Shown: positions 1-10,756, counted from the first letter of the stretch. The stretch: 64,000 nucleotides of DNA from Phytophthora hibernalis (GCA_012656075.1 JAAKBF010000390.1:186001-250000); one strand, 5' to 3'. A program made the numbers and translations. Notes: generated by a model from the sequence alone, not told the origin.

Positions 1-406
1 TCTTCTTCACCATGTTAACATCACCGCCGTACTTCTTCACCAACGCACCCCTATACGAGCTCAGGATGTGCTCGGGCGAGCGCTCCAGCTTAGCCGGCCA
101 CGAGTTCGGGTCCGTGTTCTGCGGCTCCACGATTACGTAGTGGCGCAGGTACGCGCGTACGGACCCTTCGATGAACATGGCGTCGAACTTATCTTCTTTT
201 GCGTCGTCCTTGTCGGTCGCTGCTCGACGTGCTGCTCGCTGGGCGCGACGCTCCGCTAACTCCTCTGCGGTCAGTGGTTTGCCCATCTGTGGGGCCTCAT
301 TGCTGCTGAAGAACGCGACGCAGATGGAATGCGGGTGTAGAAGGCGGCGAGATGAAGCAGCAGATGCTGTAAGGCGTGTGGAGACGTGCTTGGCGAAGCG
401 GTGCAT
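1..406 (-). CDS. Mitochondria-targeted protein of unknown function, N-terminal part (runs off left edge)
   Basis: An open frame of about 135 codons starts at the ATG whose complement is 404-406 and is still open at base 1. Residues 1-35 (begins MHRFAKHV, ends AFFSS) are rich in Arg, Ser and Ala and lack acidic residues, as in a mitochondrial presequence. A charged helical stretch follows (PLTAEELAERR, then a DKDD cluster) and then a more globular part (MFIEGSVRAYLRHY). An initiator-like TCATTACCACA lies about 90 nt upstream of the ATG, which favours this start over the internal Met at 286. I do not recognise the family. The import role is inferred from composition only. A broken relative lies directly upstream (760-4628). 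Its C-terminus and any introns lie outside the window. Confidence 0.55.
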   Translation of the reverse strand, partial: MHRFAKHVSTRLTASAASSRRLLHPHSICVAFFSSNEAPQMGKPLTAEELAERRAQRAARRAATDKDDAKEDKFDAMFIEGSVRAYLRHYVIVEPQNTDPNSWPAKLERSPEHILSSYRGALVKKYGGDVNMVKK

Positions 407-759
407 GACTCCAGAAGTCAATTGGCAAGTGGACTTCCGAACGCCGACGTACTTCGTCGACGGGAGCTCTTGGTGGAGAGATTGTACGATTTGTGTGGTA
501 ATGACGCGCAAAGCATAATCTGTTTGTGTGGTAGTAGACGGGAATGATTGTTGATTATGGTGTGGTGAACACGAGTGCGGAATGATGGTTGTTGAAGTTG
601 CCTCAGTTTCGTGTACAGTAATCTGCGTGAGTAGGCAACGCCTGATATATATGGGTTGACAGGGTGTATAAGTTTAAGTACCTCGCCCATCTCCTCCTCG
701 TCTCGTTGTTGCTGGCCTTAGATAAAGTTTTGCAGGATATAAGCTGTACACCCGTTGCT
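407..759. other. No gene seen; probable promoter of the left-edge gene
   Basis: Short antiparallel open frames only, with no coding signature on either strand. The initiator-like motif for the left-edge gene lies near 490-505. Confidence 0.4.
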
Positions 760-1111
760 TATTCACGCAACTCACTTGCACGCTTCAAAACGAAGTACCG
801 GTATCCGATTGTAAACACATTGCCTGCAAAGGAAAAACAGTGAGGAAGCGTCATCGAGGCGACGGAGTATTTATGGCAGACAGCACTATACACGACAAGG
901 AGTTCTTTAATCTGCTTGAAAGTTTTTTTAGTATTTTCGCTGCTCAATTCGAGAAGGTACACGATGTATGGGCTTAGCGTCGCGCGTCGCGGTATCGCTC
1001 TCCATGGACGGTTAGTTGCTCCTCCGTTAGCGGTTGGCGTCGAGGTCCACTCGAAAAACATCCGCCCCCAATTCGAATCGTCCTCTGTAGTTTTCCTAGA
1101 CGCCTTGTGAG

Positions 1112-3044
1112 CAGGACTCGGAAAATACAGTAAGTTACGGCATTTCCCCGCGCCTCAGCATAATAATGATTGCAATATACCAGCTAGCAATAATAAATAC
1201 GGCGCAATTACTGGCAATACGTATTAGAAGTGTCAATGCTCTCACCATTTATCATCTTACCTGTACCTTACAGCAAACTAGTGACGTCCCATACGTCATC
1301 ATTCGCCCGAAGAAACGACAGCATCTCGAAGTTTGCAGGGAGCAAACTGCTGCGCTGCGGAGTCAGCACCACCTTACACTCCGAGAACAAACGCTCACAA
1401 GCGTTTGAGGTCGGCGGCACCAGCGGCACCAACGCTGAGTAGGCGGCACCCTCATCCCCTCTTCTTTGATTCGTGCCTCCCTGCTCGATGAGCTGCGCCG
1501 CGTAGTCCGGCTCGCGCTCCTTGCGCTTGCTTGCCGTCCGTGGGGTTTGGGGGCGCTCAAACCGCTGCAATGCAGCCGTTTCGGTGGTCGTAAGCTTGCG
1601 TCTGCTGCCCACCTTCACCAAGCCGGTCTCAAAATCTGGAGAGTGCACAATATTTGAGCCTGATTTTAGGTAGCTACCCATAATTGGGTAATCCACTAGA
1701 ATCGAGTCAAAGAGCAGACGCACCTCGCTCAACGACGTCGAGTCGCGCTGTAGATGCTTGCAAACACTGTCGAACATCTTCAAGTGTTCGAGCAACCCTG
1801 CGAGGCGCTTGTGCTCGCTGCTTGATGGGACGTAGTCCTCGACCGCTTCCATGAGTCGAATCTTGGCCCGAATCTTGACGTAGCGCTCAAGCATCTCGTG
1901 CGTCGACGACCAGCGTGTGACATTGCGTTTCTTGGCCCGAAGATGAGTGTGGTTTTTCAGTTCAGCAGCGTTGTTAGGCAGACGTAACTGCTTCATCAGG
2001 TTATTAACCTGACTTAACAGAGTTTCATGTTATGTTAAGAACTTGTTAGCCGCGAGGTTAAAACGGTGCGACGCACAGCCGACCAAAGGGACGCCGAGCT
2101 TCGTCGCAATTGACCGGTTGGTGTTGCAGTTATCAGACACGAAAAAGTGTATATGTCTTGTTATAGACAGCCACTACGTTCCGAAAGAGCTCGATATGAG
2201 CTTCAGCGTCCTGGCTGCCCTGGTCTAGCGGGGAGAGCGCCAGCAAAGGGAGGCGTAGACGCCCATTGATCTCGTAGACGCCGTAGACGCCGACATAGTG
2301 CATAGTTCCATGCGTCCAGCCGTCGTACATCACACCGAAGAAAATTCCCATCTCCTCTTTAATCTCTGTACCCACTTTGACGGCCACTGTACCCATGTCC
2401 GCCTTGAGAGCCTTGGAGTTTGTGGGCCGCCACTTGGACATGGCGCGCATCCTCTCGTCGTCCACCTCACTGAGCGGCATGCACCGCATAACAACCCAGC
2501 GCAACCAGTGGTAGCGGTGGGACGTTTCCTCTGGAACAAACCCGTAGGCATGGAGGGGTCGCTCGGGGCCGCGATTGTGGGCTTCGTACTGGGCTTGATA
2601 GTCGTCGTGGCGCCCCGCTAAGTGCGACATCAGGTTGGAGTATCCCGTTCCTGGCAGCTGCTTGCGGTCGGCTCCGCAGAGCTTGCACCGATGAAGCCCT
2701 TGGTCTTGCGGCTCGAAGAAGAAAGCACAGAGGTCTTTGTTTGCAACTATCGTGGAAAGTTTAGAAGTGGGAAGCGACTGCTGCATCAGCACAGCGACCG
2801 TAGAGGGCTTCTGGGCCATCCAGTTCGATTAAGCCAGGTTTAAGTAAAACTTGGAACCGTAGGAGAGAGCCGCGAACGGTTAAAAAAGACCGCGAGTGGA
2901 GTATGAACCGGAAACATGAGATTCCGTTCTGGTGTGATATTGTATTGCAATAATTGGAGCAATAAATATCAAACACCCAATAATACGTATTATAATATAA
3001 AAATACAGTAATTGCAATACCGCAATTATTTTTTCCGAGCCCTG
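1112..3044 (-). mobile_element. hAT element, complete ends, inactive transposase
   Basis: The termini are CAGGACTCGGAAAA on the left and, read from the right end inward, CAGGGCTCGGAAAA. These imperfect inverted ends have the CAGGG start typical of hAT. An exact 8-bp target duplication CTTGTGAG lies at 1104-1111 and 3045-3052. Subterminal GCAATTACTG and AATACGTATTA also occur in inverted order. The element is 1,933 bp, carries one damaged transposase on the minus strand, and sits inside the paralogue pseudogene. Confidence 0.85.
1268..2819 (-). pseudogene. hAT transposase (BED finger and C-terminal dimerisation domain), frameshifted
   Basis: The N-terminal part (2819-2133) has a BED-type zinc finger: CKLCG, then LMSHLAGRH, within the first 70 residues. 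A one-base shift in a run of T near 2150 breaks the frame. The next frame continues FFVSDNCNTN and GCASHRFN, meets an in-frame TAA at 2030-2032, and goes on through KRNVTRWSSTHEML. It ends with the hAT dimerisation block (PPTSNACERLFSE ... LSFLRAN). The encoded enzyme would excise and insert the element in the nucleus. The frameshift plus stop make this copy non-autonomous. It is about 515 codons in all, short for the family (usually 600 or more). Confidence 0.85.
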
Positions 3045-3216
3045 CTTGTGAGCCATCCGATCCTTCACTTCCTGATCCGTCAGCGGCGTGCGGTGAGCCT
3101 CACGCGCGATGATGCGTCCACCGCAATGCCGAGAAGTTTTAACAGCGCGGATTCGCTGAATCTCTTCGTTCGGCAGTGGCTGCTAAAGAACGCAGCGCCG
3201 GTGGCAGCAGTGGTAG

Positions 3217-3441
3217 TGTGACGTAGCGATGGGAGGAAGCTTTTATCCTTGAAAGGCAAATTGAAAAGTGAATTGAGTAGTTAGTTTCGCGGACGCCGTG
3301 GCGGTGTGTGCCTCTTGGAACCGTACGTGGCTAACTGCCACTTGCCGTAAACTATCGTAGTATAATACCGTAAACCTGAAATTCTTCTAGTATCTTACCG
3401 TAAGCAACGGGCGCAATCAACGGAGGCTTTTCTCCGTTACA
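3217..3441 (-). repeat. 3' LTR of the gag-only element
   Basis: 225-bp terminal repeat, TG...CA ends on the minus strand. It pairs with 4344-4568. Confidence 0.9.
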
Positions 3442-3464
3442 CGACCTCGTTTCGAAAAGCTGCA

Positions 3465-4334
3465 TCACTTGGTGGTCGACGGACAGTGTGGGGCAATGTG
3501 GCCGACTTCCTTGCACTTGTGGCAGGTGGCCTGTTGCATCCATGCAGTAGTGGTGACTGGAGTGCTACCACCCTTGACCCCATTGTCGAAACGGAGGGCG
3601 AGCGCGATGGTCTCGTCCAGTGTGGTTGGATGGTGCTCGCGTAGATGGTGCGCTGTTTCCGACCGAAGGCCTTGCTGGAAGTAGAACCGAAGTTCAAGAG
3701 GCGAGATGGGGACTTTGCACTGAATCAGTACATCTTGAAAAGCGCTCACGTAATCGTGAAGTGAGCCTAACTGTGTCAGCTTGCACAATTTCGCGCGTAG
3801 ACTGTACTCGTGATCCGGAGCCTGGAAACGCTTTCTCATGGCCAGCTTGAAGTTCTCCCAGGTGCGGACGACTTGGCCTCGGTCACAGTCAGCTACAAAC
3901 TGCCTGTATCAATTCATGGGTGTCGGTGCTAGATAGCAGGACACCATGGTCACAAAAGCAGGCGACTGCTCTACCATGAGCGGGTTGTAGTCTGCGTAGT
4001 ATTGTTCTACCGTGAAGAATCACAATTCGAGGTCCTCATTCAGGTTTCCATGGTACTTGGGGGGCTCGGCCTTGCGGGCAGCCGGAGGCTTGCTCGTCAG
4101 TGTCTCCATTTTTGCGGCTTGGGCCGCGATTTGCTCGCTCATCCGAGCGTGGAACTGTTCTTGCTGCTGGGCAAAATACTGCAGCATTTCTCCAAAGGTT
4201 TGAGGAGTTTGGTTGGGCTCCACGATGAGGATGACGCGAAGGTAACCCGAAGGTTGCTGTAAATCGATGGCTTCAACACTTGGACTCGACTGTCTGGATC
4301 TTGGACTCGGCGGCTCGATGGCGGCGAGGGACAA
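3465..4334 (-). pseudogene. Gag (Retrotrans_gag domain plus CCHC zinc knuckle) with two in-frame TGA stops
   Basis: A single frame of about 290 codons covers the element. It has a Gln-rich coiled-coil-like start (FAQQQEQFHARMSEQIAAQ), a retrotransposon gag core (YVSAFQDVLIQC ... FYFQQGLR), and a C-terminal knuckle CHKCKEVGHIAPHC. Two TGA codons interrupt it, before FFTVEQYYADY and before YRQFVADC. At both sites one would expect Trp (TGG), so each looks like a G-to-A change. No ATG opens the frame; the first in-frame ATG is internal. A gag would form the virus-like particle and bind RNA. Which element family supplies pol is unknown. Confidence 0.75.
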
Positions 4335-4343
4335 GTGCTACTA

Positions 4344-4568
4344 TGTGACGTAGCGATGGGAGGAAGCTTTTATCCTTGAAAGGCAAATTGAAAAGTGAAT
4401 TGAGTAGTTAGTTTCGCGTACGCCGTGGCGCTGTGTGCCTCTCGGGACCGTACGTGGCTAACTGCCACTTGCCGTAAACTATCGTAGCAAAATACCGTAA
4501 ATCTCAAATCCTACTAGTATCTTACCTTAAGCAACGGGCGCAATCAACGGAGGCTTTTCTCCGTTACA
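4344..4568 (-). repeat. 5' LTR of the gag-only element
   Basis: 225-bp terminal repeat with the same TGTAACGG start. It is followed, reading on the minus strand, by a candidate primer-binding site at 4343-4330. Confidence 0.9.
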
Positions 4569-4628
4569 GGTAGTCGGTGTTGCGTTGCACATGAGGTGGA
4601 GGGACAGGAATTTGGCAGCGCGCTGCAT

Positions 4629-6227
4629 GCTTTCAATATTGAAGAGTGAGCTTGGGTACATGTAGCGGGGTATCCTGAACGACGGATACGCAATGATAAC
4701 ATCCAAATCACCATTCTCGATGAGTGCCGGTGCGATTATCTCTGGAATAAGCGCTTAGCCTTTCATCACCACGTGGAGTTATGATCAGTGCGACGTCTCG
4801 GTGATCAACTTGACCAGTCCGTGATGGAATGGCATCCGAATGTGACCCTAACGTTAGATGCATTGTACCCTTCGATCAGATAGACGTCCACTCCCGACAG
4901 AACTCCCTCCATTGCATCTATTCAGGAAGATAGAACAACACAAGTTCTCTGGATATTTATATCCAGAGTTTCCAGAACCGTCCAGGATCCTGTAAAAACA
5001 CATAAACGGATTTAAATAGAATTAAAAAAACTTATCCACTTACAATTATCAACATTAAACGTCGCATAATCGAATAAACTCATATTGCATCGGCTAATAC
5101 GTGAATGTTGACCCAGTCGACCTCAAGCGACATTCAAGCCACCTTACACGAATGTTGACTCAACCGGCCTAGAACAACATTCAAGAAACCTTCGCTAGGT
5201 GCGAGGTCATGCTGCTCTACACCAGCAGGCACGCCACCTCGTCCATCACGGGGATGCAGGCCGCTTGCATCTGCCACGATATACAGGCCGTGAACACCAA
5301 GATCACGGGCCACGGTCGATTACGTCCTGCTCTTCACGGACCAAAGACAGCAGCAGCGTAGTCGTCAGGTTGGTACAGGCTCTGATCTTGCAGCAGCCCC
5401 ATCACTTTCAGAATTCAAACACCTATCTTGCTTAGAAGCTCATGGTTCGAAGGCTTGAACGACTTCATTAGGACGACGGACGGGCTCTATACCCGTAAAT
5501 TATACATGTATTGCTGTACGCAGCACGACAGCAACCGTATCATACACGACAGTGACTCACGCCACAGCATGCTCGGCGCTGCTAATCTCCACCTTGAACT
5601 GTCAGCGGGAAGATGATCTACGCGTCCAATCCTCGCCCGCTAATAAAGGCCCCATTCAGCTTCAACACGTTGCTCATGTGATTCCATACGTCCGCCACCT
5701 CGTACACGCGCACACCAGGGCTCCCGATTATGGCATTTTTATTTATGAGGAGGCCTCCTCCGACATAAATAATGACCTGAGCAATCTGAAATCGAAACAT
5801 AAATTATGTCATCTTACTGCAGTGAACAATAACACAAGTTGACGGGGAAAAGCTCCAATCGTCCATTACGTGGGCTCGGCAGTCCTCCACAATAAATAAT
5901 TGTTTTGCAGAAATTACTGAATTAAGGATTTTAACCCTTTTTCTCCAGGGGTAGGATAAGGGCTTACTGTAAACGAAAGAGAAAAACTCCAAAAGGGGTC
6001 AAATCCGCTGGAATTCCCACCTGCAGTTAATCTACAGGCCCTTACAGTGTACTTCATTCCAAAGGAGAACGTCTATTAACTCGCAATACCTGTAACAGCC
6101 CGCAGGATCCGTATGGTGGCCAATATGAAGGATTTATCAGATCACGAAGAAATTTGGTATACCTGTTTGAATCGACATAGAAAGGAGGAATACAAAGTTT
6201 GAGCTTTGAACTAGATGTAGGGCGCAA
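4629..6227 (-). other. Decayed coding scraps, no intact gene
   Basis: Minus-strand reading gives several protein-like patches in changing frames. About 4760-4570 reads ALIPEIIAPALIENGDLD. 4920-4800 begins MEGVLSGVDVYLIEGYN. 5420-5200 contains YQPDDYAAAVFGP and GLYIVADASGLHP. 5800-5618 contains VIIYVGGGLLINKN and VYEVADVWNHMSNVLKLNG. They may come from one old multi-exon gene, but I do not recognise it and the order has not been verified. A near-perfect palindrome CTCTGGAT-N6-ATCCAGAG sits at 4947-4968. A short stretch around 6075-6120 resembles 13650-13710, so at least part of the region is a dispersed repeat. Confidence 0.3.
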
Positions 6228-6230
6228 GCA

Positions 6231-9200
6231 GTGACGATAAAAAGCGCTCAACCCGAAAATCTGCTTAAATACGTCCACCATGTGGTCGACGACTGCGAGG
6301 AAGCGTGGGTGGCGGGGTCACGCCTGAAGACGCTGTACGGAGGATCACAGAAGGCTGGTCGCATCTACCTGAAACGACAGCTCTTCAGCATGGAGATGTC
6401 GGAAGGCGGGAATGTTTTGCATCATTGCAATGAAGTTCTCAACATCAGCGCCAAGCTCAGCAGCATCGGTGCCAAGATGGAGGACGAGGACGTGGCGATC
6501 TGCTTGTTGCGCAGTCTCCCCAAAAGCTACGAGAACGTCGTGCTTAATCTGGATGAGTAGCGCGGAAGTGCGATCGCAAGACGTCGTGAAGGTGCTCTCG
6601 AATGAGCACATCAAGCGGCAAGGCGAAAAGACGGCGACGGTGAAGACTGAGAACGCGGCCAAGGCGTTCAACACCGACGGAGAGTCTCGCCAGTGCACGT
6701 ACTGCGGAAAATTGGGGCACACGGTGGACAAGTGCTGGACCAAGCAGAAGGACGAGAATCGGGGCCCAAGACGCGGCGGCAATGGCAATGGCCGTGGACG
6801 CGGGGCCAACAACATTCAGTGGAGAAACGACAGCGACGCCTATGACTACGACTTCAATCGAGTGGCGTTCGCGGTTTCCTTGGAGTGTGGAATTTCGACG
6901 GGCAAGAATGTGTCCGGGATATGGGCGGTCGACAGCGGCGCAACGCACCACATCTGCAACAACAAGGCCAAGTTCGCCAATTTGATCGAGAAAAATGAAG
7001 GCGAACTCTCGGTGGCCGACGGTAACAAGGCGGCCATCAAGGGTGCGGGAACCATCGTGGAACGGGTGATTCTGCCCAACGGCGACGAGCGCGAGATCGA
7101 GATCAAAAACGCGCTGTATGTGCCAAGTATGAGCAAGAATCTGCTCTCGGTGCCGCAGATCAACAAAAGTGGCAAGTTCCAAGTCGTGTTTGGCGGCACC
7201 GAAATGCACGTTTCACGCAAGGACTCCAACCAAGTGGTGGCGACGGCGGATCTCGTGGATGGACTTTACTGGCTTCGCACGCCTCAGCGATCGGCGAATG
7301 TGGCAACAGGAGGAAAGACTGTCAACCTGCACGCGCGCATGGGTCACACTCCGGTCGAGTTCTTCGCAAGATGGTCAACAACAACATGATCAAGGACGCG
7401 AAGGCACCCTCCAAGTCGAGTGGACCAAGCATGTGTCGGGGTTGCCAGCAAGGGAAGATGGTCCAAAAACCGTTCCCAAGCAACCGTGACAAGCGCCATT
7501 ACGACACGTTCGAGCTACTCCACTTCGACATCTGCGAACCCATGGAGAAAAACTCGCCTGGCGGCAGCAAGTATCTGCTGTTGATTGTGGATGAAGCCAG
7601 CGGATGCATGAAGGGTTTCTGTGTGCGTGCCAAGTCGGAGAGCGAAGACTGCATCAAGACGTACATCATGAAGGTGCAGACGCAGTTCGGCAAGAAGGTC
7701 AAGTTTGTGCGGCATGACGGAGCTCGTGAGTTTGCGACCAACTCGCTCAAGACCTTCTACGAAGACGAAGGCATCGAGCAGCAAACCACGGTTCCGTATG
7801 CGCACCAGACCAACGGCACGACAGAGCGAGCGATTCGGACTATCGTCACGATCGGCGGCAGCATGCTGCACCACGCCAAGCTGGACAAGTGTTCTGGGCT
7901 GAGGCGGCCATGACGGCCATCTACGTGAAGAACCGCCTGCCATCACCCAAGATCGAGCATAAGACTCCGTTCGAGGTCGTGTACAAGTCCAAGCCGATTG
8001 TGAAGCACATGCGTGTGTTCGGCTGTCGGACGTACATTTTGACTCCGAAGGAGAAGCGACTCAAGTGGGATCCCAAGGCTCGCGCCGGAATATTTCTGGG
8101 CTACGAAGAAATGTCCAAGGCGTATCGACTCTATGACATCGAGGCGGGGCAGGTGGTCATCAGTCGCGATGTCAACTTCGATGAGTCGACCTTTGGACTT
8201 TCGCCGCGGATTTCCGATGAAGATGTCGATGACCTGGACCTCGACTTGCTCGACATTGACGATGACGGACCTCGCCAGACGGAGTACAAGCAGGCGGGGA
8301 AACGCAAGAGTCGCCCAAGTGACGAAGATGAAGCTACCAGAAGACCGCGCACTGTGCGTCATCGGCCTGGATTGGAAGAAGCAAGTGCGCCGGTCGACTC
8401 CCCTTCACGCCAAGCGGACGCGGACGAAGAAGAAAAGTCTGGTGACCAAGATGAAGAGTCGACTCCCCTGTGTTTTGGCGTGCAAGTGCTAATACCGTTG
8501 AAGCAGCAGACCTATCAGAGCCGAAGGCATTCCAAGAGGCGGTCAACGGTCCTGATCAAGTGCATTGGCGCAAGGCGATTCGTGCAGAACTCAAGTCGAT
8601 GCGACTTCGTGGTGTGTTTCGTGCTGCCAAGTTACCCAACGGACAACGCGCCATCGGTATCAAGTGGGTATTCAAGATCAAGCGTAAAGCGGACGGATCG
8701 ATCGAGAAGTACAAGGCGCGCCGCGTGGCCAAGGGTTTCAAGCAGAAGTACGGCATCGACTACACGAAGACGTTTTCGCCCGTGGTCAAGTACACGACGC
8801 TACGCATGGTCATTGCTATTGCGAAGTACTTTGACTGGCCGCTCGACCAACTGGACGTAGTGACGGCATTCCTCTACGGAGTGATGAAGGAAGTCGTGTA
8901 CTGCGTGGTGCCAGAAGGGGTCGAGCTGGACGGCGACTTTGATTGCCTGGAATTGGTGAAAGCAATTTACGGTCTCAAGCAAGCTTCGCGAGTGTGGAAC
9001 GAGACGTTCAACGAATTTGTGTGCTCTATTGGCTTCCAAGTTTCGGCCTTCGACCCGTGCCTCTACATCAAGGTTGATGATGGTCACTGTGTGCTCGTGC
9101 TGACGACGTGTTGGTGACCGGAAGTTCGGCCGAGTTGATCGCACGTTACCAAGAGTGACCTAAAAACGCGCTTCGATATGACTGACAGCGGCAAGTGCGC

Positions 9201-10071
9201 GTTTGTTCTTGGGATCGAGTTGGTGGACGGCCCGGATGGCAGCGTAACCATGTGCCAGCGACGTTATGTGGATGACATTCTCAAGCGCTTTGGCATGGAC
9301 GAGTGCAAGGCCGTGGTGAGTCCCGTCGACATGAGCTCTCGACTGGTTCCAAGCGACGCTGCGACCAAGGTGAACGCTCCGTTTCGTGAAGCTGTTGGTG
9401 ACCTAATGCATCTGATGACTACCACGCGCCCGGATATCGCGTACGCTGTGGGCTATGTGTCGCGCTTCATGGAGAACCCCCAAGAAGAGCATTGGGTTGC
9501 GGTCAAGCGCATCTTTCGCTACCTGCAAGGCACTAAGACGCATGGGATCTGCTACAAGCCTGGTGACAAGATCGACTTTCGTGGGTACTCCGACGCGGAT
9601 TGGGCCGGTGACCTCGCGGACCGCAAGTCGACTTCCGGCTACGCGTTCATGCTGATGGGTGCGCCAGTGAGCTGGGGAAGCAAGAAGCAGTCAAGTGTTT
9701 TCGCTGTCTACGAGCGAGGCGGAATACATCGCACTCAGCCTGGCTATCCAAGAGGGCAAGTGGATTCATCGCCTACTTTGCGATATTTTGGTGGCCGCCA
9801 ACGAGACGGGACCCGAGCTCATGATCCGCGAAGACAGCAATCGTGCATCAAGATGACGAAGAACCCAGTGAACCACGGTCGCGCCAAGCACATCGACATC
9901 AAGTACCACCACATCCGCGATGAAGTAAAGCGCGGTGAAGTGAAGCTCGAGTATTGCGAGACTACTGTGATGCTGGCGGACATCATGACAAAGGCGCTCC
10001 GGGACCACGTCACACGGACCTCACGGCGGATCTCGGCATTCATGGGATTTCGCATTGAGGGGGCGTATTGA
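6231..10071 (+). pseudogene. Copia gag-pol polyprotein with seven or more frameshifts
   Basis: The gag core (6231-6560) is followed by a zinc knuckle CTYCGKLGHTVDKC near 6695 and the protease WAVDSGATHHIC near 6925. Next come the pre-integrase HARMGHTPVEF and the integrase core, with D in HFDICEPM, D in VRHDGAREF and E in TNGTTERA (7520-7840). Reverse transcriptase (8640-9110) has IKWVFKIKRKADG and KAIYGLKQASR. RNase H (9560-10000) has GYSDADWAGD. Single-base shifts fall near 6555, 7365, 7892, 8475, 9160, 9700 and 9840. Near 9100 about 4 nt are missing from the YVDD box, leaving only DD in frame with what follows. The catalytic core is therefore dead. Confidence 0.85.
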
Positions 10072-10372
10072 GGGTTACCGGTTTGGTATCGGTTATTAAC
10101 TGTGAACCGGTCAACCCGAACCGGTCCAATCCGAACCCACGATGATTACGGTAAGTTGATTATGGTCCCAATGATTGGACGAGTAGAATGATTGGACGAA
10201 CTAGTTAGAGTAACTCCGATAAATCAATCACTTTCGAATCTTCCTTCTTCCCCTCAAGTGGTCAAGTGTTCTCGCTCCGGTCTTATCCAGAGTGCTGCCC
10301 TCCCTCCGCTTAGTCAAGTTTTTACGGTGTCCAAGATCCATACCTTCCATCAAAGTCTGGCGTCACTGCAGA
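10069..10372 (+). repeat. Candidate 3' LTR of the first Copia
   Basis: Begins TGAGGGTTACCGG right after a purine tract and the pol stop. It contains repeated AACCGGT-like and ATGATTGGACGA words. There is no second copy in the window, so the right end is unproven. Confidence 0.4.
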
Positions 10373-10756
10373 ACTGACGGAAGAGCTTGGTGTGCACACG
10401 GCTGCAGCCAAAAAGATGAGGTGCGACGAGTGGGATAGTAGGATCATTTCGAGTAACTGGTTCATTTCTTGTGGACACTAAGATCTTTTCGTTTTGTTGA
10501 AAACATTTATTTCACAGGAAGGAGTACAAACACGACCTAGAAGTCGTTTCTCAGGAGCATGCTGTGATTGTGATGGACTCACGCTTCCCCGTGTGTCTTC
10601 CACGCCATATCAGTGATATTTCCTGTCACTCATGAATGTCCACCTGTTTGGAATCTACTACGCAAAAATACTTCGTGAAGGGTCACACTAAAAACGCTGT
10701 AGACCGCGGATTTTGGTCACATCCGCAAGAGATTCGTGAAGAAGGACGTGTAGACC
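10373..10756. other. No gene seen
   Basis: AT-rich flank after the Copia LTR, with no open frame longer than about 60 codons on either strand. Confidence 0.4.

Larger units (their letters stand above)
3217..4568 (-). mobile_element. Gag-only, non-autonomous Gypsy-type LTR retrotransposon (TR-GAG-like)
   Basis: Two 225-bp LTRs (3217-3441 and 4344-4568) begin TGTAACGG and end CTACGTCACA on the minus strand and differ at about 11 sites by eye (about 95% identical). A perfect 5-bp target duplication GGTAG lies at 3212-3216 and 4569-4573. The 902-bp interior holds only a gag-like frame; protease, reverse transcriptase, RNase H and integrase are absent. Next to the 5' LTR lies TAGTAGCACTTG, close to the primer-binding site of the Gypsy at 36812-42765 (TGGTAGCATTTG), so both may prime with the same tRNA. 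The layout fits the TR-GAG class described from plants. Mobilisation in trans is inferred. Confidence 0.85.
760..4628 (-). pseudogene. Degenerate tandem paralogue of the left-edge gene, broken by two transposons
   Basis: Removing the hAT (1112-3044) and the LTR element (3217-4568), each with one target-site copy, leaves collinear minus-strand coding in three blocks: 4628-4569, 3216-3053 and 1103 to about 760. Block 1 starts MQRAAKF and, across the LTR insertion, reaches AAFFSS, the same presequence end as in the left-edge gene. After a frameshift, block 2 reads PLTDQEVKDRMAHK. Across the hAT it continues ASRKTTEDD and then MFFE, matching PLTAEELAERR ... DKDD ... MFIE. Beyond MFFE the similarity fades. 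The second frame is open across both empty sites only when the insertions are removed, which is the main support. Homology is judged by eye over about 60 residues and is not certain. The frame upstream of block 1 stays open without a start. Confidence 0.5.
6228..10372 (+). mobile_element. Copia LTR retrotransposon, 5'-truncated and frameshifted
   Basis: Domain order is gag, protease, integrase, reverse transcriptase, RNase H, as in Ty1/copia. The gag starts partway in and no 5' LTR is present. The polyprotein ends at 10071 in TGA. A purine-rich tract TTGAGGGGGCGTAT (10055-10068) directly precedes a TGAGGGTTACCGG start at 10069 that behaves like the 3' LTR start. The right boundary is a guess, near 10372. 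Confidence 0.8.

Noticed and set aside
2298..2621. Plus-strand frame inside the hAT
   Set aside because: Antisense shadow of the transposase.
5199..5435. Plus-strand open frame of 78 codons
   Set aside because: The minus strand carries the better protein-like patches; the plus reading is His/Arg-rich shadow.
6544..7209. 221-codon minus-strand frame opposite Copia-1
   Set aside because: Antisense shadow of clear gag/protease coding on plus.
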